Positions 30,351 to 40,012 of a DNA stretch of 50,117 bases are shown here, one piece after another. The notes below the pieces were generated by a model, which had not been told where the DNA came from, did no database searches, and saw only the letters and a list, made by a program, of their open reading frames with translations. The DNA comes from Bremia lactucae (taxonomy: Eukaryota > Oomycota > Peronosporomycetes > Peronosporales > Peronosporaceae). The stretch is taken from the NCBI RefSeq assembly GCF_004359215.1, contig NW_027152016.1:69814-119930 (forward strand), written 5' to 3'. A program made the position numbers and the translations under genes. Numbering within the stretch: the stretch's first letter is position 1; each line of letters opens with the position of its first letter.

Positions 30351-30745
30351 TTGACTAAAGTTGTTTCAGACACACAATCATTATGTGTCTCTGCACCTGG
30401 TGATGAGGGATACCTCATCACCTTGAAGTTGAAAGTGACAAATGATTTGTCACTCACAGCCCTAGTGGACTGCGGAGCGTCGAATAACTTTATTTTTCGC
30501 CAGTCACTAGAGGGTAGTAGGCTCAGATATGTTGAGCGCGACATCCCTCCAACGAGGATGACGGTGCGTCTAGCGACAGGCGCATCGATAACAGTAATGA
30601 AACGCGTAGTGAAATCTCACTACACGTTAAGAAATTTACAGTATGATGATGATTTTATCATATTGGATTTGGATACCAAAAATTTGTTGTCATCCTAGGC
30701 TTATATTGGCTCAGAAAATACGAGCCAAGGATCAGCTGGCAGCAT
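30351..30745 (+). pseudogene. Protease of E6
   Basis: ALVDCGASNNFIF is the active-site block (D-C-G). The sequence matches E3 apart from a few bases (SRLRYVERD against SRLKYIERD). The same one-base slip occurs after DLDTKN, before ILGLYWLRKYEPRISW. Confidence 0.75.
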
Positions 30746-30819
30746 CGATCCGTAAAGATGCCTGCCACTTGTTCATCAGATGGCCATCTCATGAACGTCT
30801 TGGAGCGTCCACAAGAGTA

Positions 30820-31340
30820 CGATCATTTCGTCTATGGATCTGTTGGATGGGTTCTATCAAATTCTTATGCGTGAGCGGGACATCCCATACACAGCAGTGA
30901 GCACTCCCAGTGGGATGCTCTGGGAACGGCTATTGATGCCTCAGGGGCTTAGTAACGCCCCTGCAACATTCAACAGATGCGTAACAAATCTGTTGAGACC
31001 GGTGCGATAATTCGCATTGAGTTATTTTGACAATGTGTTCGTCCATAGACGGGCCATGGACGGAAAGACGGACGTGGAAATTCATAAAACTCACGTTTTT
31101 CAGGTTCTTACACTTTTGCGAAAGTATGAGTTGTACGCAAGTCTCAAGAAGTGCGTATTCGCTGCAAGCGAAATACCACTTCTTGGATGCATCGTCGGTA
31201 AATACGGCGTGCGCCCTGATACCGAAAAGATTAAGGCAATTACCGACTGGCCAGTTCTAGTCGATGCCAAGGGACTTAAAAAGTACCTTGATTAGCGGCG
31301 TACTTGCACAAGTACTCCTGCAATTATGCCGAGAGGACAG
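30820..31340 (+). pseudogene. Reverse transcriptase palm and thumb of E6
   Basis: The blocks are the same as in E3: SMDLLDGFYQILMRERD, LLMPQGLSNAPATFNR, a stop in PVR*FAL, SYFDNVFVHRR (second Asp of YxDD changed to Asn) and KCVFAASEIPLLGCIVGKYG. After 31277 it diverges from E3 (KGLKKYLD, stop). The fingers are missing upstream. Confidence 0.8.
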
Positions 31341-31392
31341 TTCATCTCTCTCGTCTCTTGAAAAAAGACGAGAAATGGCTATGGAACGCTGA

Positions 31393-31780
31393 TTGTCACG
31401 TTCGTTTGAAGGTATTAAGCAAAGCTTGATGCAATCGCCCATCTTGGCGATTGCAGATCAAGCCAGACCATTCTTCGTGGTCTGTGACGCCAGCGATTTC
31501 GCAATCGGCTGCGCGCACATGCAATTCATTACAGACGGCGCGGAGCGCGTCGACTTTTACCAATCGCGTCAGCTGCAACCAGCTGAACGCAATTACCCAC
31601 TGCATGACACGAAAATCCTTGTCATGAAATATGCATTGACTAAATTTAGGGTCTATCTTTAGAAGATAGACAGTTCATCGTATATACGGACCATGCGTCA
31701 TTACGCGCAGCCGTAAATACCCCACACTTCTTGCAAAGAATAGCGAAGAGGCTATCATTCTTCGCGGAGTATAATTTCTC
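31393..31780 (+). pseudogene. RNase H of E6
   Basis: An open frame of 89 residues reads FEGIKQSLMQSPILAIADQA, FFVVCDASDFAIGCAHMQF and ERNYPLHDTKILVMKYALTK. After a stop come TDHASLRAAVNTPH-like residues in a shifted frame. The first catalytic Asp region is intact. Most of this domain is deleted from E3. Confidence 0.75.
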
Positions 31781-32070
31781 TGTGGAATCTTAACTAGGAC
31801 GAATTAATGTCGTCGCTGAAGCGTTATCATGCCGACCCGATTTCGAGCCGGCTGCGCATTCCAACAGTGGAAATAATCCCACTGTTTCAACCTTCGTTTC
31901 AGGTATTCCGTCATCAACCTCGTTTGATGACATAAAGAAAGCCAACGCAGAAGATAAGGACCTTCTCCGTTTAATGGATCATCTGATGAATCCACCCGAA
32001 AAATCTTTTTGAAGATTTACCGGCTTCATATCGATCATCATCCGATCGATACATATCACGCAACAGCTTA

Positions 32071-32860
32071 TTGTATTATACAGCCGTTGCAGGCGACACT
32101 CCACGTGTCGTCGTCCCAACTCACAATTATTTGCACTTGCGCATCATGTATGAGTGTCACGATGCACCAACAAATGAGCATCGTGGGCGAAAGAAAACTT
32201 ATCTCACAGTAAGTCGCAACTTTTACTGGCCCCGCCAGAATCAGTTCGTGCGCAAGTACATTCGTGCTCGCGAGGTTTGTCAACGGGTGAAGCCTAGACT
32301 CTCCTTCCGTGCACCTCTCCAGCCTCTACCACTTCCTTCAGAGTGATGGCAGTCCGTATTGATAGACTTCGTCTTCGGATTTCCTGAAGACGATCCCACA
32401 AACAATGGAATCCTTGTTTTTGTAGACAGATTCAGCAAGATAGTACATCTTGCTACAGTACCAGAGTCAATATGGCTCCGAGCTGTGCCGGTGTCTTTTA
32501 TCGACACGGTATTCGAACTCCACGGGTACCCCGTGAACTGGTCCCGGATAGAGATCCACGTTTTACGGTGGAGTTTTGGCAATCCGTGTTCCGATCTCTC
32601 TGAACACGGCTGACTATGTCAACTTCTGATCATCCAGAGATGGTCAGACGGAACGCGTGAATAGCGTCCTCGAAGAGATAATTCGAGGTTCACGTCCAAC
32701 CGTATTCGAAATGGAGCGAGTTTACCGATGGTCGAATTTGCCATTAATAATTCGGTGCATGCGTCTACAACGCATATTCCGTTCTTCTTGAATGGCTTAC
32801 GCCATCCACGCATACCCACCCAGTTTGAGGGATCCTCTACTTTAAAGAGGAGGGGGGGGG
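32071..32860 (+). pseudogene. Integrase HHCC domain and core of E6
   Basis: It reads LRIMYECHDAPTNEHRGRKK, NFYWPRQNQFVRKYIRAREV and CQRVKPRLS (the first Cys of the CxxC is Arg here). Then come IDFVFGFPEDDPTNNGILVF, VDRFSKIVHLATVPE, frameshifted DRDPR- and LEE-like sequence, and VEFAINNSVHAST. It is degenerate but complete in order. A run of nine G lies at 32852-32860, as in E3. Confidence 0.75.
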
Positions 32861-33009
32861 ACTCGCACGAGAAAAACTATTTCTGGCTCATGCTCATCAC
32901 GCATTGATGTTAACAAGGATGCAAGTGATGTCGATGTCGAAGCAATCGACATCGAAGATGAGAAACCTCTCATGGCACTGCGCACAAGCGCACTGAAAAA
33001 GACAAAACA

Positions 33010-34004
33010 AATGAGTCAGCAGAGGAATTTCTGCTGACTCGAGAATCAGTAATCTGTTTCGTACAGGATTCCATTGCTAACGCAGTGGACCGTCAGAAAC
33101 GCATCGCAGACAAACATGGAAGAGCAAAAGCTCTTTCATTTAAAGTTAATGACCTAGTACTACTCTCTACGGTAAACTCACTAATGTGGAAAGCAGTAAA
33201 ATACTATTCAAGTTCATTGGGCCTTCCCGCGTACTGCATCGCAGAGGCAATGCGTACACAATAGAATTGCCACGTAGGCATCCTACGTTTTACGTTGATC
33301 GGCTCCGCCCGTACCATCAGTACGCGGCTTCTTCCGAGGACGGATCTGACCACCCTTTTCAAGAATCCCTAGAAGATTCTTGTGATCGCGAACCAGATTC
33401 TCAAGTTGAATCTGGAGATTCTCAAGTTGAATCTGGAGATTCTCATGCCGATTCCGAATATTCTTGAAACTGCGATGAGCTGACGGCAGCTCATCACCAA
33501 CAGCGTGATATTTCCGTCCGTACTCCAAGATGGAGTACGCACTCTTCGAACGGTCTTCCAACTACTCGATATGGTGAGCCTGCACCGTCTCCAACGAGCG
33601 ACGCTTGCCGCGCTCGTGATCGAGTCCTTCCTCCAAATCATGGAGGAAGTGATCGATTTTGTCGATCCTCGACATTAGATCCGACACACGGTTCGAATCT
33701 AATTTTCCCTCCTCCACCACAGCTTTTGGTGGATTCCCACGGTGGTCAACGTTTCCTTGTGGAAAGTATCCAGAACTACCGTGATGTGAAGGGGCAGCAA
33801 ACGTGTTTTCTTGTTCGCTGGTGTGGTTATCCACCTTCACGTGACAGCTGGGAGCCTCGTTCCCAGCTGGTTGCTAACATTGACGGCCTCGTCCGTCAGT
33901 ATGGCGAGACACATTCGATAGCTCAGAAGACCCATCGGAAAACACGCGCCCCTGGCGCTTGTAAATCGATTGCGAAACGTCAATCGCGTCACGCATCTCA
34001 ATAG
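33010..34004 (+). pseudogene. Integrase C-terminal domain and chromodomain of E6
   Basis: Linker helices are followed by LFKFIGPSRVLHRRGNAYTI and HPTFYVDRLRPYHQY, then a linker with two copies of the 21-bp unit encoding DSQVESG (33396-33437). An in-frame stop follows near 33465. The chromodomain frame (33726-34004) is open: QRFLVESIQNYRDVKGQQ, CFLVRWCGYPPSRDSWEPRS and QLVANIDGLVRQYGE, with all consensus aromatic positions. Confidence 0.8.
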
Positions 34005-34961
34005 AGATGCGAGCCCTTCCTTAAAGCGAAGAAAGGGAATCGACATCCCCTTCTACCCTCTTCGAGTTTTCAACACAACACGGACAGCGATCACTCCGCG
34101 TGAGGAATGAAAGCCCAGTCTCACGTGGTAACCGATGCAATTTATACTCTGCACCGGTTGGAGTTCGTTTCTCAAATTTAACGCGATTCGCGTTAAGTTT
34201 TTGAAGCCAGGCTTCGCGTCCAATGTCTTTGACATTGCGAATGAACGCGTTCCAGGCTTTCATAAGCGAGAGTTTATCTCGCTTATTGTTGCCACTAAAC
34301 CGTCGATGCTTAAAAAAATGCATCGAGATGTAAATTTTTCTCAGCGCGAAAGTTCTTCGCGCTGGGATCAAGGCCATGTAGGTTTGTCACAATAAATAAG
34401 GGATATTTATTGTGAGGAGTAGTCTCTCCAGACAAGCTATTAATTAGCTGTTTGAACAGAAGCCACGGCTTCTTTTCAAAGGCAAGACGAGACATTTTAG
34501 TGTCTACGATCCCCCGAGTGGAACCCACTGAAGCAGGGGTACCACATGAACTTTTATTACGATGGCTTATGCTATCGTCATCACCACGCATAGAAGTGAC
34601 GGCACGAGAGACGGTACTGGCGATAAGGAAACATCCTCATCGTCGGAACCGAACATGCTGCAGCGAATGCTACCAGCACGTCTACTCCTCCTCATTCGCG
34701 GCTCATAGTCAGCCGCCTGACGATGATCAGGCGACTGTTCTGCTCTCCCCGAGTCGGCCATTTCGTCCGACTCGCATTAGTAGTCGACCTCCAAAGAGGG
34801 GTCGCATTCGCGTGGTGTATCACCACGTGCACCCGCAACATTTAGTGTTGCGGGAGAAGATGACACTACGGCAGACAGAACGTCTGCCACAAGAGAAAAT
34901 AATGCGTCGCCCACGGCTGCATGAAAAGCCGAAGGCGCCGCACTACTCGCATACCGCATGA
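33283..34961 (-). pseudogene. Antisense accessory ORF of E6
   Basis: This is the longest copy of the opposite-strand gene. Reading the minus strand from 34961, it starts with an Ala/Ser/Val-rich block holding CDPSLEVDY. Next comes an acidic/Ser block (FGSDDEDVSLSP), then KMSRLAFEKKPWLLFKQLIN with LSGETTPHNKYP (34310-34591). A block of HLDAFFKHRRF, LMKAWNAFIRNVKDIGREAW, KLHRLPRETGL and CPCC follows (34377-34021), and finally the coiled coil overlapping the chromodomain linker (33840-33283), with an ENLQIQL heptad duplicated and a basic end, RPRKKPRTDG. A few stops and shifts separate the blocks. The function is unknown; the motif order recurs in E1, and parts recur in E3, E4 and E5. Confidence 0.55.
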
Positions 34962-35080
34962 AGACTTGTTTACCATGCGATAGAAATAAAAATGTTGGTT
35001 CTGGCCAATCAACATCGTTTTAATAAAGAGGTCTAATAGTGACCACTCTACCCAATTGCGGTCAGAGTGATTGTCGTTTA

Positions 35081-35092
35081 AGGGAGGGGTGG
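35081..35092 (+). other. Polypurine tract of E6
   Basis: AGGGAGGGGTGG lies directly before the 3' LTR start. Confidence 0.75.
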
Positions 35093-35511
35093 TGTAACGG
35101 GGTGTAACGTTACATGAAATTAACACTTAAAGGGTGTTATTAAATATATTTTCTAAAAGGTAGATAATTTTTAAAGAATATTACTTTTCATGGTAATATT
35201 CTAAAAAAAGCTTATCCATTGGTAGATATAGACCATTATATCTACTTTCTCCGCGGTCCAGTCAGCGCTGGACGCGCGGAAAGAGAATGACAGATAGGAC
35301 TTTACGTACATGTTTTGTATTAGTTTATAATTTAGTTAGTATTGAGTAGATAGACAAAAGAACTTAATTATATTAATACAGTTTTTAATCAACCCTCTTT
35401 AAAGCAAGTGTTTTAGAGAGAGTCTTCCTCTGCACGTACTAGTGTACGTTAAGTGACGTGAGGCACCACTTCACACTGAGACAGTGCGAAGTGGACTTGT
35501 ACTGCAGCAGT
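35093..35511 (+). repeat. 3' LTR of E6, end truncated
   Basis: It begins TGTAACGGGGTG and aligns with the 5' LTR as far as GTACTG-AGCAGT. The expected final 30 bp or so, ending CCGTTACA, are absent. Unrelated sequence (GACGTTTATACATC) follows. Confidence 0.8.
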
Positions 35512-36227
35512 GACGTTTATACATCAAAGACTTAAAAATCAAAAGATTTATCAGATTCCGAAGAGTTACGATTCTCAAGCAATATGTTTGACAGACGTTA
35601 CTTTTATGAAGATAATAATATGTGAAGGGACCTGTCGCAACAATACCAAATACACAGCACGAAGACAGACCTTGTGCCATCAGAAAATGCAAAGCTGTAG
35701 ACATGTATCACAGATTGCACGCTATGATTTGTCGGGAATGGAGCACGTGACCTATATGTCAGATCGTGTTGATGAATGAAGCAATGATGATATAAGGTCA
35801 GTAGTACTTGATAGTCGTCTAATTCGAGCGACAGAAGGTTTATTGTCTTAATTAGGAACAATATCGTCTGTGTTTGATTCTTAGTACAAAAGTTGCTCCA
35901 AAAAGCTTTGGCCGTGTGTTCAAGTCAGTCCTCTCTATCAGCAATGTCGCGGATCCCTAAACTCTTATTTGACTCGACACATGTAAAGTGTGCTATGTTT
36001 TTGTATTTAGCTTTGTCATCTGTCGCCCATCTATGCCTTTTATCGTTCTTGTACCATTAAATGCGCGCAACGACTTCACGATAAGACCGGTTCTTCAATT
36101 TATGCACCGCTCCTGGCGCTCGTCAGTCGTGGCATTCTAACAATCGCTCTCGATTGCTGCTGCTATTACGTCCAACACTACTGCGTTGTCGTACTCCTGT
36201 ATTCACCGATAAAGAAAAACGACTTTC
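35512..36227 (+). promoter_or_regulatory. Upstream region of the host repeat-protein gene
   Basis: No gene is seen in these 716 bp. They presumably hold the promoter, now bordered by the truncated LTR of E6. A weak Inr-like CATTCTAACAATC lies about 95 bp before the start codon (36133-36145; 39918-39930 in the second copy). Confidence 0.4.
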
Positions 36228-37430
36228 ATGCTTTTGCGCGCGCTGGCGCTCGCGACATTGGTCATTGCGCTCGCCACCGAGACGCAGGCTCAATCCGTTG
36301 GGGCGTCCTTGTTGGGTGCAGACGCTCAAGCAAACGCGCCTGTCGTCTCATCACTTTTGAATAGTGAGAAACCTCCACCTCCCTCGCCGCCCCCCGCGCC
36401 TCCCTCCCAGCGGGCTCCGCCACCACCCTCTTCACCATCCCCTCAGCCGTCGTCCCCGCCGGCCCCATCGCCTTCGCCCCCCCCGCCGCCCCTCTCGCCG
36501 AATCCCTCGCTGACCGCTGCGTTGCCGGACACCACAGCATCAAATTCCAATAATGCGCCGACAGCAGTTGAAAACTCGGCTCTTCCACCAGTGACAAATC
36601 TTGTGCCAAAAACACCGTCGTCCATTTCGGTGCCGATTGTAAACATGGATTTACCAACCAATTCGCTGCCCAGCGATCCAACGAGTACAGATGCGAACTC
36701 ATCACCAAGTCAAAAACCATTGTTGCCAAGTGGTCCGCTCAATCCTGTTACGGAACCGAAACCTGGTCCAAATTTATTGAATTCACCGCTGGCCAACCAG
36801 GATTTACTAGCAAGCTCACCTCCAACTGCAAGCGAGATGTCGTCGCCGACCCCGCTGGATATACCGCTGCAAAACTCGAGCAAACCGCCAAGGTCATCTC
36901 CTTCTCCAGTCGAAATGACATCACCGAGTCCGAATTTTCTGAACCCGCCGCTGCCAGAATTAACCAAACCGCCAAGCTTATCTCCGTCTCCAGTCGATAT
37001 GTCGTCACCAAGTCCGAAATTGCTTGATCCACAGCTGCCAGACTTAACGCCAAGCTCATCTTCAATTCCAGTCGATATCTCGCCACCGAGTCCGAATTTG
37101 CTGGATCTACCGCTGCCAGAATCAAGTAAACCGCCAAGCTCATCTCCGTCTCCAGTCGATATGTCGCCACCGAGTCCGAATTTGCTGGATTCACCGCTGC
37201 CAGACTTAACGCCAGGCTTATCTCCGTCTCCAGTCGATATGTCGCCACCGAGTCCGAATTTGCTGGATCTACCGCTGCCAGACTTAACGCCAGGCTTATC
37301 TCCGTCTCCAGTCGATATGTCGCCACCGAGTCCGAATTTGCTGGATCTACCGCTGCCAGAATCAAGTAAACCGCCAAGCTCATCTCCGTCTCCAGTCGAT
37401 ATGTCGCCACCGAGTCCGAATTTGCTGGAT
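36228..37430 (+). CDS. 5' part of the proline-rich TRP-like membrane protein gene (contig end)
   Basis: 401 codons, identical by eye to the start of the gene at 40013 up to the tandem-repeat region. It is cut by the N at 37431 inside the repeats. The repeat order differs from the full copy: after the second unit there is a hybrid unit (LPLPDLTPGLS) not seen at 41033. It most likely represents the same locus, read at the end of one contig. Residues 1-21 are the signal peptide, 50-97 a Pro/Ser block, and the rest a Ser/Pro-rich stalk. Confidence 0.7.
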
Positions 37431-37431
37431 N
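37431..37431. other. Assembly gap (single N)
   Basis: One N joins the interior of the host-gene repeats to sequence identical to 33647 onward. It marks a contig join, not biology. Confidence 0.9.
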
Positions 37432-39296
37432 AAGTGATCGATTTTGTCGATCCTCGACATTAGATCCGACACACGGTTCGAATCTAATTTTCCCTCCTCC
37501 ACCACAGCTTTTGGTGGATTCCCACGGTGGTCAACGTTTCCTTGTGGAAAGTATCCAGAACTACCGTGATGTGAAGGGGCAGCAAACGTGTTTTCTTGTT
37601 CGCTGGTGTGGTTATCCACCTTCACGTGACAGCTGGGAGCCTCGTTCCCAGCTGGTTGCTAACATTGACGGCCTCGTCCGTCAGTATGGCGAGACACATT
37701 CGATAGCTCAGAAGACCCATCGGAAAACACGCGCCCCTGGCGCTTGTAAATCGATTGCGAAACGTCAATCGCGTCACGCATCTCAATAGAGATGCGAGCC
37801 CTTCCTTAAAGCGAAGAAAGGGAATCGACATCCCCTTCTACCCTCTTCGAGTTTTCAACACAACACGGACAGCGATCACTCCGCGTGAGGAATGAAAGCC
37901 CAGTCTCACGTGGTAACCGATGCAATTTATACTCTGCACCGGTTGGAGTTCGTTTCTCAAATTTAACGCGATTCGCGTTAAGTTTTTGAAGCCAGGCTTC
38001 GCGTCCAATGTCTTTGACATTGCGAATGAACGCGTTCCAGGCTTTCATAAGCGAGAGTTTATCTCGCTTATTGTTGCCACTAAACCGTCGATGCTTAAAA
38101 AAATGCATCGAGATGTAAATTTTTCTCAGCGCGAAAGTTCTTCGCGCTGGGATCAAGGCCATGTAGGTTTGTCACAATAAATAAGGGATATTTATTGTGA
38201 GGAGTAGTCTCTCCAGACAAGCTATTAATTAGCTGTTTGAACAGAAGCCACGGCTTCTTTTCAAAGGCAAGACGAGACATTTTAGTGTCTACGATCCCCC
38301 GAGTGGAACCCACTGAAGCAGGGGTACCACATGAACTTTTATTACGATGGCTTATGCTATCGTCATCACCACGCATAGAAGTGACGGCACGAGAGACGGT
38401 ACTGGCGATAAGGAAACATCCTCATCGTCGGAACCGAACATGCTGCAGCGAATGCTACCAGCACGTCTACTCCTCCTCATTCGCGGCTCATAGTCAGCCG
38501 CCTGACGATGATCAGGCGACTGTTCTGCTCTCCCCGAGTCGGCCATTTCGTCCGACTCGCATTAGTAGTCGACCTCCAAAGAGGGGTCGCATTCGCGTGG
38601 TGTATCACCACGTGCACCCGCAACATTTAGTGTTGCGGGAGAAGATGACACTACGGCAGACAGAACGTCTGCCACAAGAGAAAATAATGCGTCGCCCACG
38701 GCTGCATGAAAAGCCGAAGGCGCCGCACTACTCGCATACCGCATGAAGACTTGTTTACCATGCGATAGAAATAAAAATGTTGGTTCTGGCCAATCAACAT
38801 CGTTTTAATAAAGAGGTCTAATAGTGACCACTCTACCCAATTGCGGTCAGAGTGATTGTCGTTTAAGGGAGGGGTGGTGTAACGGGGTGTAACGTTACAT
38901 GAAATTAACACTTAAAGGGTGTTATTAAATATATTTTCTAAAAGGTAGATAATTTTTAAAGAATATTACTTTTCATGGTAATATTCTAAAAAAAGCTTAT
39001 CCATTGGTAGATATAGACCATTATATCTACTTTCTCCGCGGTCCAGTCAGCGCTGGACGCGCGGAAAGAGAATGACAGATAGGACTTTACGTACATGTTT
39101 TGTATTAGTTTATAATTTAGTTAGTATTGAGTAGATAGACAAAAGAACTTAATTATATTAATACAGTTTTTAATCAACCCTCTTTAAAGCAAGTGTTTTA
39201 GAGAGAGTCTTCCTCTGCACGTACTAGTGTACGTTAAGTGACGTGAGGCACCACTTCACACTGAGACAGTGCGAAGTGGACTTGTACTGCAGCAGT
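37432..39296 (+). mobile_element. Second reading of the E6 3' end
   Basis: This repeats 33647-35511 at an offset of 3785: chromodomain frame (37511-37789), antisense ORF (38746-37806 on the minus strand), purine tract (38866-38877) and truncated 3' LTR (38878-39296). I saw no differences where I compared, so it is very probably a redundant contig end. Confidence 0.8.
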
Positions 39297-40012
39297 GACG
39301 TTTATACATCAAAGACTTAAAAATCAAAAGATTTATCAGATTCCGAAGAGTTACGATTCTCAAGCAATATGTTTGACAGACGTTACTTTTATGAAGATAA
39401 TAATATGTGAAGGGACCTGTCGCAACAATACCAAATACACAGCACGAAGACAGACCTTGTGCCATCAGAAAATGCAAAGCTGTAGACATGTATCACAGAT
39501 TGCACGCTATGATTTGTCGGGAATGGAGCACGTGACCTATATGTCAGATCGTGTTGATGAATGAAGCAATGATGATATAAGGTCAGTAGTACTTGATAGT
39601 CGTCTAATTCGAGCGACAGAAGGTTTATTGTCTTAATTAGGAACAATATCGTCTGTGTTTGATTCTTAGTACAAAAGTTGCTCCAAAAAGCTTTGGCCGT
39701 GTGTTCAAGTCAGTCCTCTCTATCAGCAATGTCGCGGATCCCTAAACTCTTATTTGACTCGACACATGTAAAGTGTGCTATGTTTTTGTATTTAGCTTTG
39801 TCATCTGTCGCCCATCTATGCCTTTTATCGTTCTTGTACCATTAAATGCGCGCAACGACTTCACGATAAGACCGGTTCTTCAATTTATGCACCGCTCCTG
39901 GCGCTCGTCAGTCGTGGCATTCTAACAATCGCTCTCGATTGCTGCTGCTATTACGTCCAACACTACTGCGTTGTCGTACTCCTGTATTCACCGATAAAGA
40001 AAAACGACTTTC
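39297..40012 (+). promoter_or_regulatory. Upstream region of the complete host gene copy
   Basis: The same sequence as 35512-36227. No gene is recognised. The start codon at 40013 is preceded by AAAGAAAAACGACTTTC, and a weak Inr-like motif lies at 39918-39930. Confidence 0.4.

Larger units (their letters stand above)
28712..35511 (+). mobile_element. Near-complete chromodomain Gypsy element E6 (LTR family A)
   Basis: 5' LTR, PBS, gag, protease, RT, RNase H, integrase, chromodomain, an opposite-strand ORF, purine tract and 3' LTR are all present in order. The total of about 6.8 kb is typical of Gypsy elements. Stops and frameshifts in gag, protease and RT make it inactive. The 3' LTR has lost its last 30 bp or so, at the border with the upstream region of the host gene. 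Confidence 0.85.

Noticed and set aside
34452..34961. 169-residue plus-strand frame in the E6 3' region (again at 38237-38746)
   Set aside because: It overlaps the antisense ORF. Only the minus-strand frame has a homologue elsewhere (EKKPWLL block in E4, DPSL-x-VDY in E5). I keep some doubt, because it is open over its full length.
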